A program made the translations under genes and the position numbers. A stretch of DNA of 64,000 nucleotides, from positions 31,956 to 95,955 of the forward strand of contig NZ_MWWW01000022.1 of assembly GCF_002259745.1 (NCBI RefSeq), in the 5' to 3' direction. This document shows, in pieces, positions 37,917 through 47,704 of the stretch; the stretch's first letter is position 1; each line of letters begins with the position of its first letter. The stretch comes from Bifidobacterium myosotis (GTDB lineage: Bacteria > Actinomycetota > Actinomycetes > Actinomycetales > Bifidobacteriaceae). The notes beneath the pieces were generated by a model that searched no databases, had not been told where the DNA came from, and saw only the letters and a program-made list of their open reading frames with translations.

Positions 37917-39230
37917 ATGGCCTACGTGGAGATCACCAAGGAGACGTGGGCGTTCATCGACGCCCATCAGCATGAGGATGTACGTGACGTGGCGCTGCAC
38001 GCCCGACGCGCGGACGGTGTGGATGTGCCGTTCGCCCTGGAGCAGATCGCCGGCCGTCAGCGGGCGCGCGTGAAGCTGCCCGATTGGGCCGCGATCGACG
38101 GGCTCATATTCCCGCCGCAGGTGCCGATGGAACAGTGCTCCTCCCAGTTCACCGCGCTGTACAAGGCGCGGCTTGCCCAGCGGCTGGTCGAAAGCCTACG
38201 GGACGGTACGCCGCACACCGCTGACGTCGGCCGTCCGGCCGATGCGTCCGGCGATGCGCCAGCCGGCCGGACAACGGGCCACCCGCCGGCCGCCACATCC
38301 CTGATCGACCTTACCGGCGGCTTCGGCGTGGATTTCTCGTATATGGCCCAGGTCTTCGACCGTGCCACGTATGTGGAGCGCCAACCCTTGTTGTGTGACA
38401 TCGCGCGCCATAATCTCCCGCTGCTTGGGCTCACGCATGCCAACGTGGTCAATGGCGATTCCGCCGACGTGCTCCGCTCGCTGGAACCTGCCTCGATGAT
38501 CTTCCTCGACCCGGCCCGGCGTGACGACCATGGCGCCCGCACCTACGCCATCGCCGACTGCACCCCCGATGTGCTGGCGCTTCAGGAGACGCTGCTGGCC
38601 AAGGCTCCGGTGGTGATGGTCAAGCTCTCCCCCATGCTCGACTGGCATAAGACCGTGGCCGATTTCGACGGCGCGGTGGCCGAGGTGCACATCGTCTCCA
38701 CCGGCAACGAGTGCAAGGAGCTGCTGCTGGTGCTGACGCGCGCGCACGTCGATGCGCCGCGCGTGTGGTGCGTCAATGACGATCAGGTGCTCGATTTCGT
38801 CGATGCCCATCCCGTCTCTTTTGCCGGTCCGATGCCGCCCGATCAATGGCGGTATCTGTACGAGCCGAACGCCTCGATCATGAAGGCCGGATGCTTCGAC
38901 GTCGTGGAACGGCGGTTCGGTGTGCGGGCGGTCGGACGCAACAGCCACCTGTTCGTCGCGGCCGAGCCGGTCGCCGACTTCCCCGGCCGGTCGTTCGTCA
39001 TCGAATCGATCGCGACGATGAACAAGCACGAACTCAAATCGCTGACGGAGGGTCTCACGCACGCCAACATCGCCGTGCGCAATTTTCCGATGCCCGTGGC
39101 CCAGCTGCGCAGGAAGCTCAAACTCAAGGACGGCGGCGACGTCTATCTCTTCGCCACCACCGACGCGCGCGACCGTCACATCGTCATCCGCACCGTGAAA
39201 GCGGCGACACGGTACTCCAACGTGCTTTAG
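37917..39230 (+). CDS. Class I SAM-dependent methyltransferase with THUMP-like C-terminal domain
   Basis: 437 residues. The SAM-binding motif I is SLIDLTGGFGVDFSYMA, and the DPAR motif (IFLDPARRD) suggests an RNA or nucleic-acid-type methyltransferase. The C-terminal region (PNASIMKAGCFDVV, GRSFVIES) resembles the THUMP-like domain that follows such enzymes. ATG at 37917 has no clear ribosome binding site. A Pro/Thr/Gly-rich insert (about residues 100-125) precedes motif I. The target is unknown. Confidence 0.82.
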   Translation: MAYVEITKETWAFIDAHQHEDVRDVALHARRADGVDVPFALEQIAGRQRARVKLPDWAAIDGLIFPPQVPMEQCSSQFTALYKARLAQRLVESLRDGTPHTADVGRPADASGDAPAGRTTGHPPAATSLIDLTGGFGVDFSYMAQVFDRATYVERQPLLCDIARHNLPLLGLTHANVVNGDSADVLRSLEPASMIFLDPARRDDHGARTYAIADCTPDVLALQETLLAKAPVVMVKLSPMLDWHKTVADFDGAVAEVHIVSTGNECKELLLVLTRAHVDAPRVWCVNDDQVLDFVDAHPVSFAGPMPPDQWRYLYEPNASIMKAGCFDVVERRFGVRAVGRNSHLFVAAEPVADFPGRSFVIESIATMNKHELKSLTEGLTHANIAVRNFPMPVAQLRRKLKLKDGGDVYLFATTDARDRHIVIRTVKAATRYSNVL

Positions 39231-39324
39231 ATCGGTCTTCCTTTAGATCGGTCTTCGTCAAGGAAAGACCGTCGGCATCGGCACAGCGGTTGCACGCTCC
39301 TGCTCGAATCCAAGCCTCAATACA

Positions 39325-39363
39325 AAGAAGCGTACGATCAGCCCAGCCGAGCGTACGCTTCTT
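39325..39363. terminator. Bidirectional terminator between methyltransferase and PNPOx-like gene
   Basis: AAGAAGCGTACG (39325-39336) pairs with CGTACGCTTCTT (39352-39363). A TTTAGATCGGTCTTC sequence is duplicated in tandem just after the methyltransferase stop (39227-39258). The hairpin lies between two convergent genes. Confidence 0.75.
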
Positions 39364-39473
39364 CCCACGCCGACGAACCAGCCTTATGTCAGGCTCTCGT
39401 CCGGCATCCGAAATATCCAAGGCATCCGGACCATGCGGTCCATCATGGAATCTTGGACGATCTTGCCGGTCCG

Positions 39474-39878
39474 TCAGTCCTTGGCGATGGTCTTGCCGGC
39501 GTTCGGGCCGGAGGCGAGGTTCTGGATCTCGGTGACCTCGAGAACCGGAATCACGGCCGGCTTCTTGGTGCCCTTCTCCTCGGCGACCTTGACCTGCTCC
39601 TCGTAGATGGCGTCATCGGAGTGCAGGGTCACGGTGCCGCGGAAGCGGTAGCCCTGCTTCTTCTCGAGGTTGGCGAAGGCGATGACCAGCGGGGAGCCGT
39701 TCTTGAGGTTCTCGTAGGCCTGACCGGCGGTGCGCTCGTGGTAGGCGATGTGCGTGTCGTCCAGCACGAACAGGGACATCTTCGGACCGAGGTCCAGCTG
39801 GCCGTCCTTGGAGACGGTGCTGATCCAGCCGAGGTTGTTCTCGATGAATTCCTTCATTTCCGGGGTGATGACTGCCAT
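39474..39878 (-). CDS. Pyridoxamine 5'-phosphate oxidase-like flavin-binding protein
   Basis: 134 residues of the small split-barrel fold that binds FMN or related flavins (LGWISTVSKDGQLDLGPKMSLFVLDD, IAYHERTAGQAYENL). ATG at 39878 follows AAGGA. The very biased codon use suggests a well expressed protein. The true enzymatic role (oxidase, reductase or heme/F420 binding) cannot be stated. Confidence 0.85.
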   Translation of the reverse strand: MAVITPEMKEFIENNLGWISTVSKDGQLDLGPKMSLFVLDDTHIAYHERTAGQAYENLKNGSPLVIAFANLEKKQGYRFRGTVTLHSDDAIYEEQVKVAEEKGTKKPAVIPVLEVTEIQNLASGPNAGKTIAKD

Positions 39879-40066
39879 GATGCAGGTCCTTTCCTTGCGA
39901 TGTGAAAACCCGTATTCAACGTTACCAGCCTAACGAATTACGGCATGCGCCAAGCGGATGTTCGCTGTGAGGATGCTCACGCGCGGCCGTGTTGCGCCCC
40001 CGATTTTGACCGGCCGTCCCCGTACCCTAGTGAGGCGAGAAAACCGAAGGACCATGAGGTGCATGT

Positions 40067-41002
40067 ATGGGATTGACCGACCGTTTCAGCGCGTTGCGCA
40101 GCCGTTGGTCGCGTTCGTTTCCGCCGAATCTCGCGCGTCTGATGCTGTTGTCATGCGCCGCGTTGTGGGGAGGCAGCTATCTGCTGGCCAAGTTCGCGAT
40201 GGAGGCGATTCCGCCGCAATGGCTGATGGGGCTGCGCATGATCGGGGCGTGCGCGTGCATGCTGGCGTTGTTCCACCGGCACATCACCCCCTATCTCACG
40301 CCGAAGATCATCGTGCCGGCCTTAGTGGTCGGGTTGACCTACTGGGGCACGATGGTCACCCAGACCATCGGTTTGCAGACCATCGAACCGGGCCGCAGCG
40401 CGTTCCTGACCGCCGCCTACTGCGTGCTCACGCCGTTCGCCACATGGATCGTCTCGAAGACCCGGCCGAAGGCCATCAATCTGGTGGCGGGCGTGATCTG
40501 CCTGGTGGGTGTGGGCTTCGTGTCGCTCAAGCCCGGCGGATCACTGTCGCTGAGCACCGGTGATTGGCTGACCATCGCCACCGCCGTCATCTTCTCGTTC
40601 AACCTCACCTGCCTCGGCGTCTACACGAAGCGGTTCGACCCGATCGCCGTGACGTTCGTGCAGTTCGGCGTCGCCGGCATCATGTTCCTCGTGGGCGCGG
40701 TGTCCACCGAGCCCGCCCCGAACGCCGGGTGGCTGGCCCCCTCGGTGGTGGCAAGCGTGCTGTATCTGTTCCTCGGCGCCACGATGAGCGCGCAGATCAT
40801 GCAGAACATCGGGCTTGCGCATGTGCCCGCCTCGCAGGCCTCGATCATCATGTGCACCGAAAGCCTGTTCGCCGTCTCGTTCTCCGCCCTGTTCTGGGGC
40901 GAACGGATCATGTGGAGCTCGCTGGTGGGATTCGCGCTCATCTTCGCGGCCGTGCTGCTCTCCGTGATTCGGCCGACCCGTCATTCGCTGCACCGTAACT
41001 GA
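40067..41002 (+). CDS. EamA/DMT-family transporter
   Basis: 311 residues with about ten hydrophobic helices and an internal duplication typical of the drug/metabolite transporter superfamily (CAALWGGSYLLAKFAM at the first helix, LGATMSAQIMQNIGLAHV and FWGERIMWSSLVGF in the second half). It probably exports an amino acid or other metabolite. ATG at 40067 follows GAGG. Confidence 0.9.
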   Translation: MGLTDRFSALRSRWSRSFPPNLARLMLLSCAALWGGSYLLAKFAMEAIPPQWLMGLRMIGACACMLALFHRHITPYLTPKIIVPALVVGLTYWGTMVTQTIGLQTIEPGRSAFLTAAYCVLTPFATWIVSKTRPKAINLVAGVICLVGVGFVSLKPGGSLSLSTGDWLTIATAVIFSFNLTCLGVYTKRFDPIAVTFVQFGVAGIMFLVGAVSTEPAPNAGWLAPSVVASVLYLFLGATMSAQIMQNIGLAHVPASQASIIMCTESLFAVSFSALFWGERIMWSSLVGFALIFAAVLLSVIRPTRHSLHRN

Positions 41003-41040
41003 TGTTCCGTGCCGTCCGCGCCGGTGGCACGAAACGGGAC

Positions 41041-41066
41041 GCATTAGTCCGGACGCATTAGTATTG
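41041..41066 (+). repeat. Tandem GGACGCATTAGT
   Basis: GGACGCATTAGT is repeated back to back with CC between (about 41039-41064), just after the EamA stop and upstream of the nitroreductase. It could be part of the nitroreductase promoter or a simple duplication. Confidence 0.4.
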
Positions 41067-41184
41067 AACCGTCATTATGGACGCCATGCATGGTGTGTGG
41101 CGTCCGCCGCCTTGGGCAGGATGATGCGCCGTCGCGGCGGACGTCCCGCCCACGTCCGAACCGACCGCACGAAAGGGAATCGTC

Positions 41185-41886
41185 ATGAACCTGCTTGAGG
41201 CCATGGAACTGCGCCATGCGGTGCGCGACTACACCGATGAGCCGCTCACGGCCGACCAGACGGCGGCATTGCAGGAGGCCATCGCCTCCGCGAACAGCCG
41301 GCACGGTCTTGATATCCAGCTGGTTCATGACGTGCCCGACGCCCTTGGCGGATGCCCGACACATTACGGGCGGTTCAAGAACGTGCGCAATCTCATCGCG
41401 CTCATCGGCCGCGACGAACCGGGTGCCGATGAAGCCGATCTGGACGAGCGTGCGGGGTATGCAGGCGAGCTGTTGGCGTTGACGGCCGTATCGCTCGGAT
41501 TGGACACCTCTTGGGCGGTGCTGCATGAAACCGCCGACCACGAAGGCTGCTGGACGCTCGGCGAGGGAGAACGCATGCCCGCCGCCATCGCGTTGGGGCA
41601 CGGCACCCGTCCGGGCCGTCCGCATCGCAGCAAGCCGGCAGATCAGTTGGGCGCCATCGAGAACGGCGACTACGCCGACGCCCCCGACTGGTTCCATCGT
41701 GGCATCGAGGCGGTCATGCTGGCGCCGAGCGCGCTGGGCAAGCAGCCGGTCCGGTTCACCCTGCTCGCCGACGGGCGCACGGTCCGGGCCGAAGCGTTGG
41801 AGGGCGTTCAGGCCGAGATCTGTCTGGGCATCGCGAAACTGCATTTCGAGCTGGCCGTAGACGGAACGGATTTCGTCTGGGCCTGA
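41185..41886 (+). CDS. Nitroreductase-family protein (TM nitroreductase subgroup)
   Basis: 233 residues. The N-terminal FMN-binding pattern (LEAMELRHAVRDYTDEPL) and a C-terminal half with WFHRGIEAVMLAPSALGKQPVRF mark the PF14512-type nitroreductases. These have two related halves and use NAD(P)H and FMN; the substrate is unknown. ATG at 41185 follows AAAGGGA. Confidence 0.85.
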   Translation: MNLLEAMELRHAVRDYTDEPLTADQTAALQEAIASANSRHGLDIQLVHDVPDALGGCPTHYGRFKNVRNLIALIGRDEPGADEADLDERAGYAGELLALTAVSLGLDTSWAVLHETADHEGCWTLGEGERMPAAIALGHGTRPGRPHRSKPADQLGAIENGDYADAPDWFHRGIEAVMLAPSALGKQPVRFTLLADGRTVRAEALEGVQAEICLGIAKLHFELAVDGTDFVWA

Positions 41887-42036
41887 CCCGTCGATTCTGT
41901 GCGCGGACCCATCCGGTACCCGATACCAGCTCTCCGACACCCCCGATGTGAAGGTTTTGAAGGTCTCGTGTAATCATTCCGTCATAGTCACTGCGCCTTC
42001 AGGAACTTTGGAGCCCCACCGTCTATTTTCGGGGGT

Positions 42037-43143
42037 GTGAAGAAGTTTTTCCAAGGCCTTTCCCTGTCCTCGATCGTGGCCGGGACTCTGGCCGCCATCA
42101 CCTCGTTCCTATTGGCGGCGAAGATCGGCGTCGCCGGCTCGGTGATCGGTGCGGCGACCAGTTACATCGTTTCCGTAGTGGCCACGAACATCTACCAGAA
42201 CGTCATCAGGGCGTCCACCGAGAAACTGCAATCGGTCGGCACCGACGGCGATCCGGGTGATGGAGACCCCGACGGCGACTCCCCCGCCGATGGCTCCACG
42301 GACGACACTGCGACCGCCGCCGAAAGCTCCGCCTCGGGTTCCTCTCCTGACGGCCCCGTCACGGAGAACGCCACCGATCGCTCTGCGGCGGGCAGCGGCT
42401 CCAACGCCACACAGCTCGCCGCCTCCGGGGAATCGCGCAGCACCGTGTCGGCGGCCGACCTGCCCGGCACCGGACGCACGGCCGTCCGCCGTCCCCGTGA
42501 GATCATCTCCAACCGCGCGGCCGGACGCACATACTCGGTCGCCGAACTGCGCCGTGCGCGCAAGCCGCGCAACGTCAAGCGCACGGCCGTGATCGTCACT
42601 CTGGTCTCCGGACTGCTCACCGTGGCGGTGAGCGCCGGCGTCGTGATGCTGCTGACGCGCGGTCAAGGCACGGATACGGTGGTGCGCGACTGGAGCACGC
42701 CGAGCGTCACCACCCCATCCCAGACCGATTCGGATACGCAGCAGACCACTCCGCTGCCCAAGAACGACGCCACGCAGCACGACGGCACTAACGATTCGAA
42801 GGATTCCACCTCCAACGGCAGCACCAGCGGCACCGACAATACCACCGGAGAGTCAGGCAACGAATCCACGGAATCCGGCACGAACTCGGACACCAACGGG
42901 TCCACCGGCACCGACTCCTCCGAATCGAACGGCAATACGACCGGTTCCAACGGGTCCACAGGCACCGATTCCGGGTCGAACGGCGGCTCCACGGAATCCG
43001 GCACGGACTCCGGGTCGAACGGCTCCACGGGTTCCTCGGGCTCGGACAATTCGTCGAGCTCATCGAACGGCACCGGATCGAACTCGTCCAGTTCCTCCAA
43101 CACCGGCACCGCCAACGGCACGAGCGTGAAGTCGGTCGGCTGA
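42037..43143 (+). CDS. Two-helix membrane protein with long Ser/Gly/Asn/Thr-rich tail
   Basis: 368 residues. An N-terminal hydrophobic segment (SSIVAGTLAAITSFLLAAKIGVAGSVIGAATSYIVSVVATNIY) is followed by an acidic Ser/Asp-rich stretch. A basic segment and a second membrane helix (AVIVTLVSGLLTVAVSAGVVMLL, about 185-207) come next. The final 140 residues are a low-complexity tail of STGTDSGSNG-like repeats. The start is GTG. It may be a cell-envelope or surface-exposed protein; no function is recognised. It precedes the cyclophilin gene on the same strand. Confidence 0.75.
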   Translation: MKKFFQGLSLSSIVAGTLAAITSFLLAAKIGVAGSVIGAATSYIVSVVATNIYQNVIRASTEKLQSVGTDGDPGDGDPDGDSPADGSTDDTATAAESSASGSSPDGPVTENATDRSAAGSGSNATQLAASGESRSTVSAADLPGTGRTAVRRPREIISNRAAGRTYSVAELRRARKPRNVKRTAVIVTLVSGLLTVAVSAGVVMLLTRGQGTDTVVRDWSTPSVTTPSQTDSDTQQTTPLPKNDATQHDGTNDSKDSTSNGSTSGTDNTTGESGNESTESGTNSDTNGSTGTDSSESNGNTTGSNGSTGTDSGSNGGSTESGTDSGSNGSTGSSGSDNSSSSSNGTGSNSSSSSNTGTANGTSVKSVG

Positions 43144-43168
43144 CCTCGGATTCATCGACATAGCCATT

Positions 43169-43216
43169 ACGGCCCAACACGGGCCGTACGCCATCCCCCA
43201 CGCCAATGACGTGGGG
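43169..43216 (+). promoter_or_regulatory. Two hairpins in the cyclophilin leader
   Basis: ACGGCCC-n5-GGGCCGT (43169-43187) and CCCCACG-n7-CGTGGGG (43196-43216) lie between the preceding gene and the cyclophilin start. The second lies just upstream of the ribosome binding region, so it may affect initiation. The first may terminate the upstream gene. Confidence 0.45.
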
Positions 43217-43236
43217 CAATGAGAGACTGGAAGACT

Positions 43237-43776
43237 ATGAGTACCATTATCATGCGCACCTCCGAGGGCGACATCACCATCAACCTGTTCGACGACAAGG
43301 CCCCGAACACCGTGGCCAACTTCCTGGGCCTCGCCACCGGCGAGAAGGAATGGGCGGACCCGTACACCGGCCAGCCGTCCCACGCCAAGTTCTACAACGG
43401 CCTGACCTTCCACCGCATCATCAAGGACTTCATGATCCAGGGCGGTTGCCCGCTGGGCACCGGCACCGGCGGCCCCGGCTACGAGTTCGACGACGAGATC
43501 GACCCGAGCCTGAAGTTCGACCGTCCCTACCTGCTGGCCATGGCGAACGCCGGCCTGCGCCGCGGCCGTGACGGCAAGGTCCACGGCACCAACGGCTCCC
43601 AGTTCTTCATCACCACCGTGCCGACCCCGTGGCTGGACGGCCACCACACCATCTTCGGCGAGGTCGCTGATGAGGAGTCCAAGCAGGTCGTGAACAAGCT
43701 CGAGGCGCTGTCCACCGATCCGATGGACCGTCCGACCGAACCGGCTGTGATCCTGTCCGTGGACGTGGTGGAGTAA
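43237..43776 (+). CDS. ppiA: Cyclophilin-type peptidyl-prolyl isomerase
   Basis: 179 residues, cytoplasmic. The catalytic cyclophilin motifs are seen: [37 protein letters not shown]. No signal peptide. ATG at 43237 is preferred over the upstream in-frame start at 43219. It speeds cis-trans isomerisation of proline bonds in folding proteins. Codon bias suggests high expression. A bidirectional terminator follows. Confidence 0.96.
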   Translation: MSTIIMRTSEGDITINLFDDKAPNTVANFLGLATGEKEWADPYTGQPSHAKFYNGLTFHRIIKDFMIQGGCPLGTGTGGPGYEFDDEIDPSLKFDRPYLLAMANAGLRRGRDGKVHGTNGSQFFITTVPTPWLDGHHTIFGEVADEESKQVVNKLEALSTDPMDRPTEPAVILSVDVVE

Positions 43777-43910
43777 GGGCCGATCGTCCGTCTCGTTCGG
43801 TGGGGCGCGGCTCTTGCGGCTCGCGTCCTGCACGCGCGGCACGGGCCGCGCAGGACGTCCGATGATCGTCGTGCGATGAAAGCCCATTGGATGAGATCCC
43901 ATTGACAAGC

Positions 43911-43949
43911 AAAAGCCCTCTGATTCGATTTCGAGTCAGAGGGCTTTTC
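43911..43949. terminator. Bidirectional terminator between cyclophilin and relA
   Basis: AAAAGCCCTCTGA (43911-43923) pairs with TCAGAGGGCTTTT (43936-43948), giving A/T-rich flanks on both strands, as expected for two convergent genes. Confidence 0.9.
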
Positions 43950-44035
43950 GTATGCCGACATGCCAGCAAATCCGGAACCGACGTGCCACGACGGCGGGAG
44001 CGCCTAAGCCAATCACGACGCTCCCGGCCGCTTCC

Positions 44036-46360
44036 CTACTTCATCTTGCGCAGGCGCGGCTCGGCGGACTCCTTGGCGCCGGTGATGCGGTACACGTCGA
44101 AGACGCCGTCGATCTTGCGCACGGCGGCCAGCAGCGAATTGAGGTGCTGCGGGTCGGCCATTTCGAAGCTGAACTGGCTGGTGGCCACGCGGTCGGAGCC
44201 GGTGGCGATGGTGCCGGAGATGATGTTCACGCCGTGGTCGGACAGCACGCGCGTCACGTCGGAGAGCAGGTTGCGGCGGTCCAGCGCCTCGACCTGGATC
44301 TTGACCATGAACAGGCCCTTGGTGCTGGTCCATTCGACCACCACCACACGCTCGGGCTGCTTGGCCTTGAGGTCGATCATGTTCTGGCAGTCGGTGCGGT
44401 GCACGGACACGCCCTGACTGCGCGTGATGAAGCCGATGATGTCGTCGCCGGGCACGGGCATGCAGCATCGGGCCAGCTTGATCCACACATCACCCACGCC
44501 CTTGACGGACACGCCGGTGGAACTGCTCGGCGTCTTGCGCTCGACGGGCTTGAAGGGCAGGACCTCCTGCTCGACCTCCTCGTCCACCTCGTCGGCGCCC
44601 GCATCCTTGACCAGATGCGAGATGACGTTCTGCGTGGAGATCTGCCCGTCGCCGATGGCGGCGAACACGGCGTCCGCGTTCGGGAAGTTGAGGTCGACGG
44701 CCACGCCGATGAGCGCCTCGGGGGTGAGCAGCGTGTTGATCGGCAGACTGCGCTTTCGCATGGCGCGCGTCAGCTCGTCACGACCCTCCTCGATGGCCTC
44801 GGTGCGGCGTTCCTTGGAGAACCACTGACGGATCTTGTTGCGGGCCTTCGGGCTCTTGACGAAGCTCAGCCAGTCGCGCGAGGGGCCGGCGGTATCGGAC
44901 TTGGAGGTCAGGATCTCGACTGTGTCGCCATTGTCGAGCGTGGTGTCGAGCGGCACCAGACGGCCGTTGACGCGCGCACCCATCGTACGGTGGCCCACCT
45001 CGGTGTGCACGGCGTAGGCGAAGTCCACAGGCGTGGCGTGGGCCGGCAGGGAGACGATCTTGCCCTTCGGGGTGAAGACGTACACCTCGGCCGAACCGAG
45101 ATCCTCCTTGAGGGAGCCGAGGAACTCATTGGAGTCCGGGGTCTCGCTGGTCCAGTCGGCCAGCTGCTGGATCCATTTGAGGTTGTCCGCCTCGGAAAGC
45201 TCCTGATGGCCCTCGTCGCGCTTACGGTCGGACTTGTCGGGCGAGCTCAGCGCGCGGCCGGCCTGACCGTTCTCCTTGTACTTCCAGTGCGCGGCGATGC
45301 CGAATTCGGCGCGACGGTGCATGTCCCAAGTGCGGATCTGGATTTCGACCGGCTTGCCGCCGGGACCCACCACCGTGGTGTGCAGCGACTGGTACATGTT
45401 GAGCTTGGGCATGGCGATGTAGTCCTTGAACCGGCCGGGGACCGGGTTCCACCGCGCATGCACGGCGCCAAGCGCCGCATAGCAGTCCTGAATGGTATCG
45501 ACGATGATGCGTACGCCCACCAGATCGTAGATGTTGGCGAAATCATGGCCTCGCACGATCATCTTCTGGTAGATGGAGAAGTAGTCCTTCGGGCGACCGG
45601 TGACGTACGCCTTGATGTGCTGGGCGTCGAGGTCCTCGTTGATTTCGGCCAGGATCTGCTTCAGGTAGACGTCGCGCTGGCCCGCGCGGCGCGCCACCAG
45701 CACCACGATCTCGTTGTAGATCTTCGGATAGAGCACCTTGAAGCTCAGCTCCTCGAGCTCCGTCTTGATGGCGTTCATGCCGAGACGGTTGGCCAGCGGC
45801 GCATACACATCAAGGGTCTCGCGCGCCTTGCGCTGGGCGGAGGAGGTCTTCACGTAACGCCACGTACGGGCGTTGTGCACACGGTCGGCGAGCTTGACCA
45901 CGAGGGTGCGCACGTCACGGCTCATGGCCACCACCAGCTTGCGGATGGTCTCGGCCTGGGCGGAGTCGCCCACTTCGAGCTGGCTCAGCTTGGTCACGCC
46001 GTCCACGAGCCCGGCCACGGTGTCGCCGAATTCGGAGCGGCACTGGTCGAGCGTGTAGTCGGTGTCCTCCACCGTGTCGTGCAGCAGGCCGGCCGCCACC
46101 ACCACCGGTCCCATGCCGAGGTCGGCGAGGATCTGGGAGACGGCCAACGGATGGATGATGTACGGCTCGCCGGACTTGCGGCGTTGCGCGGAATGCTGGA
46201 TCACGGCGCGCCGGTAGGCCCGGTCGAGGATGGACAGATCCTCGCCGGGATGATGCGCCGCGCACACCTTCTTGATCGGCTCGAGCGGATTGAGCGGATC
46301 GGCGCTGATCTCGCAACCCAGCTTGCGGGCGGCATACTGCTCGCCATCATTCTCTGACAT
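44036..46360 (-). CDS. relA: Bifunctional (p)ppGpp synthetase/hydrolase
   Basis: 774 residues, the standard RelA/SpoT layout: HD hydrolase domain (AGLLHDTVED, about 85-150), synthetase domain (TGRPKDYFSIYQKM with RPKD, the bifunctional-type loop), TGS domain (YVFTPKGKIVSLPAHATPVDFAYAVHTEVG) and a C-terminal ACT domain. The intact HDxxED motif predicts both synthesis and hydrolysis of the alarmone. ATG at 46360. It is followed at a distance by dut, the DUF4193 gene and sepH. Confidence 0.97.
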   Translation of the reverse strand: MSENDGEQYAARKLGCEISADPLNPLEPIKKVCAAHHPGEDLSILDRAYRRAVIQHSAQRRKSGEPYIIHPLAVSQILADLGMGPVVVAAGLLHDTVEDTDYTLDQCRSEFGDTVAGLVDGVTKLSQLEVGDSAQAETIRKLVVAMSRDVRTLVVKLADRVHNARTWRYVKTSSAQRKARETLDVYAPLANRLGMNAIKTELEELSFKVLYPKIYNEIVVLVARRAGQRDVYLKQILAEINEDLDAQHIKAYVTGRPKDYFSIYQKMIVRGHDFANIYDLVGVRIIVDTIQDCYAALGAVHARWNPVPGRFKDYIAMPKLNMYQSLHTTVVGPGGKPVEIQIRTWDMHRRAEFGIAAHWKYKENGQAGRALSSPDKSDRKRDEGHQELSEADNLKWIQQLADWTSETPDSNEFLGSLKEDLGSAEVYVFTPKGKIVSLPAHATPVDFAYAVHTEVGHRTMGARVNGRLVPLDTTLDNGDTVEILTSKSDTAGPSRDWLSFVKSPKARNKIRQWFSKERRTEAIEEGRDELTRAMRKRSLPINTLLTPEALIGVAVDLNFPNADAVFAAIGDGQISTQNVISHLVKDAGADEVDEEVEQEVLPFKPVERKTPSSSTGVSVKGVGDVWIKLARCCMPVPGDDIIGFITRSQGVSVHRTDCQNMIDLKAKQPERVVVVEWTSTKGLFMVKIQVEALDRRNLLSDVTRVLSDHGVNIISGTIATGSDRVATSQFSFEMADPQHLNSLLAAVRKIDGVFDVYRITGAKESAEPRLRKMK

Positions 46361-46479
46361 GCCAGTTACCTCCCTATGTGAAGCTCATTGTAGCCGCGAA
46401 CCGCCACATCGCCACGGGACATGCCTATCCCGTCAATCTCGGCCGTATGCGGTTGCCGTTGCGGCGGCCCGTGGAACGG

Positions 46480-46956
46480 TCAGGACGCGACGCCCGTCGA
46501 ACCGAATCCACGCTCGGCCCTGTCGGAGCCGGGCAACGTCTCGGCCGGGACGAACCGGGCTTCGACGTACCGTTGAATCACCATCTGGGCGATGCGGTCC
46601 CCCGGATGGAACACGACCGTGTGTTCGGGGTCGAGGTTGATGAGCGGCACCTTGATCTCACCGCGATACCCGGCGTCTATGGTGCCGGGGGCGTTGAGCA
46701 CGGTGACGCCCTGCTTGACGGCAAGACCGGACCGCGGGTGAACCAATGCCACATAGCCTGCGGGCAACGCGATGACCACGCCGGTGGGCACCAGCGCACG
46801 TTCGAACGGCTTGAGCGTCACCTCGACGGTGGTGATCAGATCGGCGCCGGCGTCCCCCGCATGGGCATAGCGCAGCTCGGCGGGGTGATCGGCGTTCAGG
46901 TACTTGACCAGAACCTCGGTGGATTCAGGCTCGTTGTAGGTCTCGTCGAAGGCCAT
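46480..46956 (-). CDS. dut: dUTP diphosphatase
   Basis: 158 residues, a trimeric dUTPase that keeps uracil out of DNA and supplies dUMP. The five family motifs are present: AGDAGADL, PRSGLA, GVTVLNAPGTIDAGYRGEI, GDRIAQM and ERGFGSTG. ATG at 46956 overlaps the stop of the DUF4193 gene (TGATG), indicating coupling. Confidence 0.96.
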   Translation of the reverse strand: MAFDETYNEPESTEVLVKYLNADHPAELRYAHAGDAGADLITTVEVTLKPFERALVPTGVVIALPAGYVALVHPRSGLAVKQGVTVLNAPGTIDAGYRGEIKVPLINLDPEHTVVFHPGDRIAQMVIQRYVEARFVPAETLPGSDRAERGFGSTGVAS

Positions 46957-47249
46957 CAGGCGGCGCACTCCTCGCACACCGGCTGGCCGTCCTCATCCAT
47001 GTAGGCGAGCTGGCTGCGGTGCTTGACCAGGAAGCACTGGGAGCAGACGAATTCGTCGCCCTGCATCGGAATCACAGTGACCGAAGAGTCTTCGTTGCTG
47101 AGATCGGCGCCCGGCAGCTCGTAGTCCTCGGCGATGGCGTTCTCATCATCATCGATGTCGCTCGAGGCGTTCTGCGTGGACTTGCCGAGAGCCTGCAGCG
47201 ATTCCTCGTCCTCGTCCTTGTTGCGGGGGGAATCATAATCCTGAGCCAT
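46956..47249 (-). CDS. DUF4193 family protein (small zinc-finger-like)
   Basis: 97 residues. An acidic Asp/Glu-rich N-terminus is followed by a C-terminal CxxC...CxxC pair (EFVCSQCFLV and PVCEECAA) that should bind zinc. DUF4193 is restricted to actinobacteria and is found next to dut in this group. ATG at 47249 follows GAAAGGA. The function is unknown; a nucleic-acid or ribosome-associated role has been proposed only by analogy. Confidence 0.88.
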   Translation of the reverse strand: MAQDYDSPRNKDEDEESLQALGKSTQNASSDIDDDENAIAEDYELPGADLSNEDSSVTVIPMQGDEFVCSQCFLVKHRSQLAYMDEDGQPVCEECAA

Positions 47250-47704
47250 GATGGTCCTTTCATCAGGTTGTGCGCGTTGTCGCGACGCCAGTGTAGCGCC
47301 CGTACTCGCCGGAATGATACACGATTCCGGGAGTTTTTTTCGTGAATCACCGAAACATGGCATGACGCCTCCGCTACAGGAGACCAAAACAGGCGGAATC
47401 AAGCCGTTTTCGCAGAGTTTGTCACGATTGCCCCCGGTCCGTCCCGGCGCGTCGCGAATTATGCTTTTTCGACGCCGTCCGGCCGCCCCCGGCGCACCCG
47501 CGAATGGATATCCGTCTCGTTCCACTCGCGCTTCACGAACGGATTGGTCACAAACCGTCCTCCACGGGAATCGACAGCAAGGTGCGAGAGGAAGCTCTTC
47601 GGCGTCTTGCGGGTTGCGGCGCAATAACTGAAATACATGCAAAGTTCGGCGCGTGGGGCATACTTAAGAAGAATAATGTCTCTGGTACGGAAAGCGGTGT
47701 GACC

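Noticed and set aside
43952..46357. An 801-codon frame antisense to relA
   Set aside because: Same codon-bias artefact; relA is complete on the other strand.
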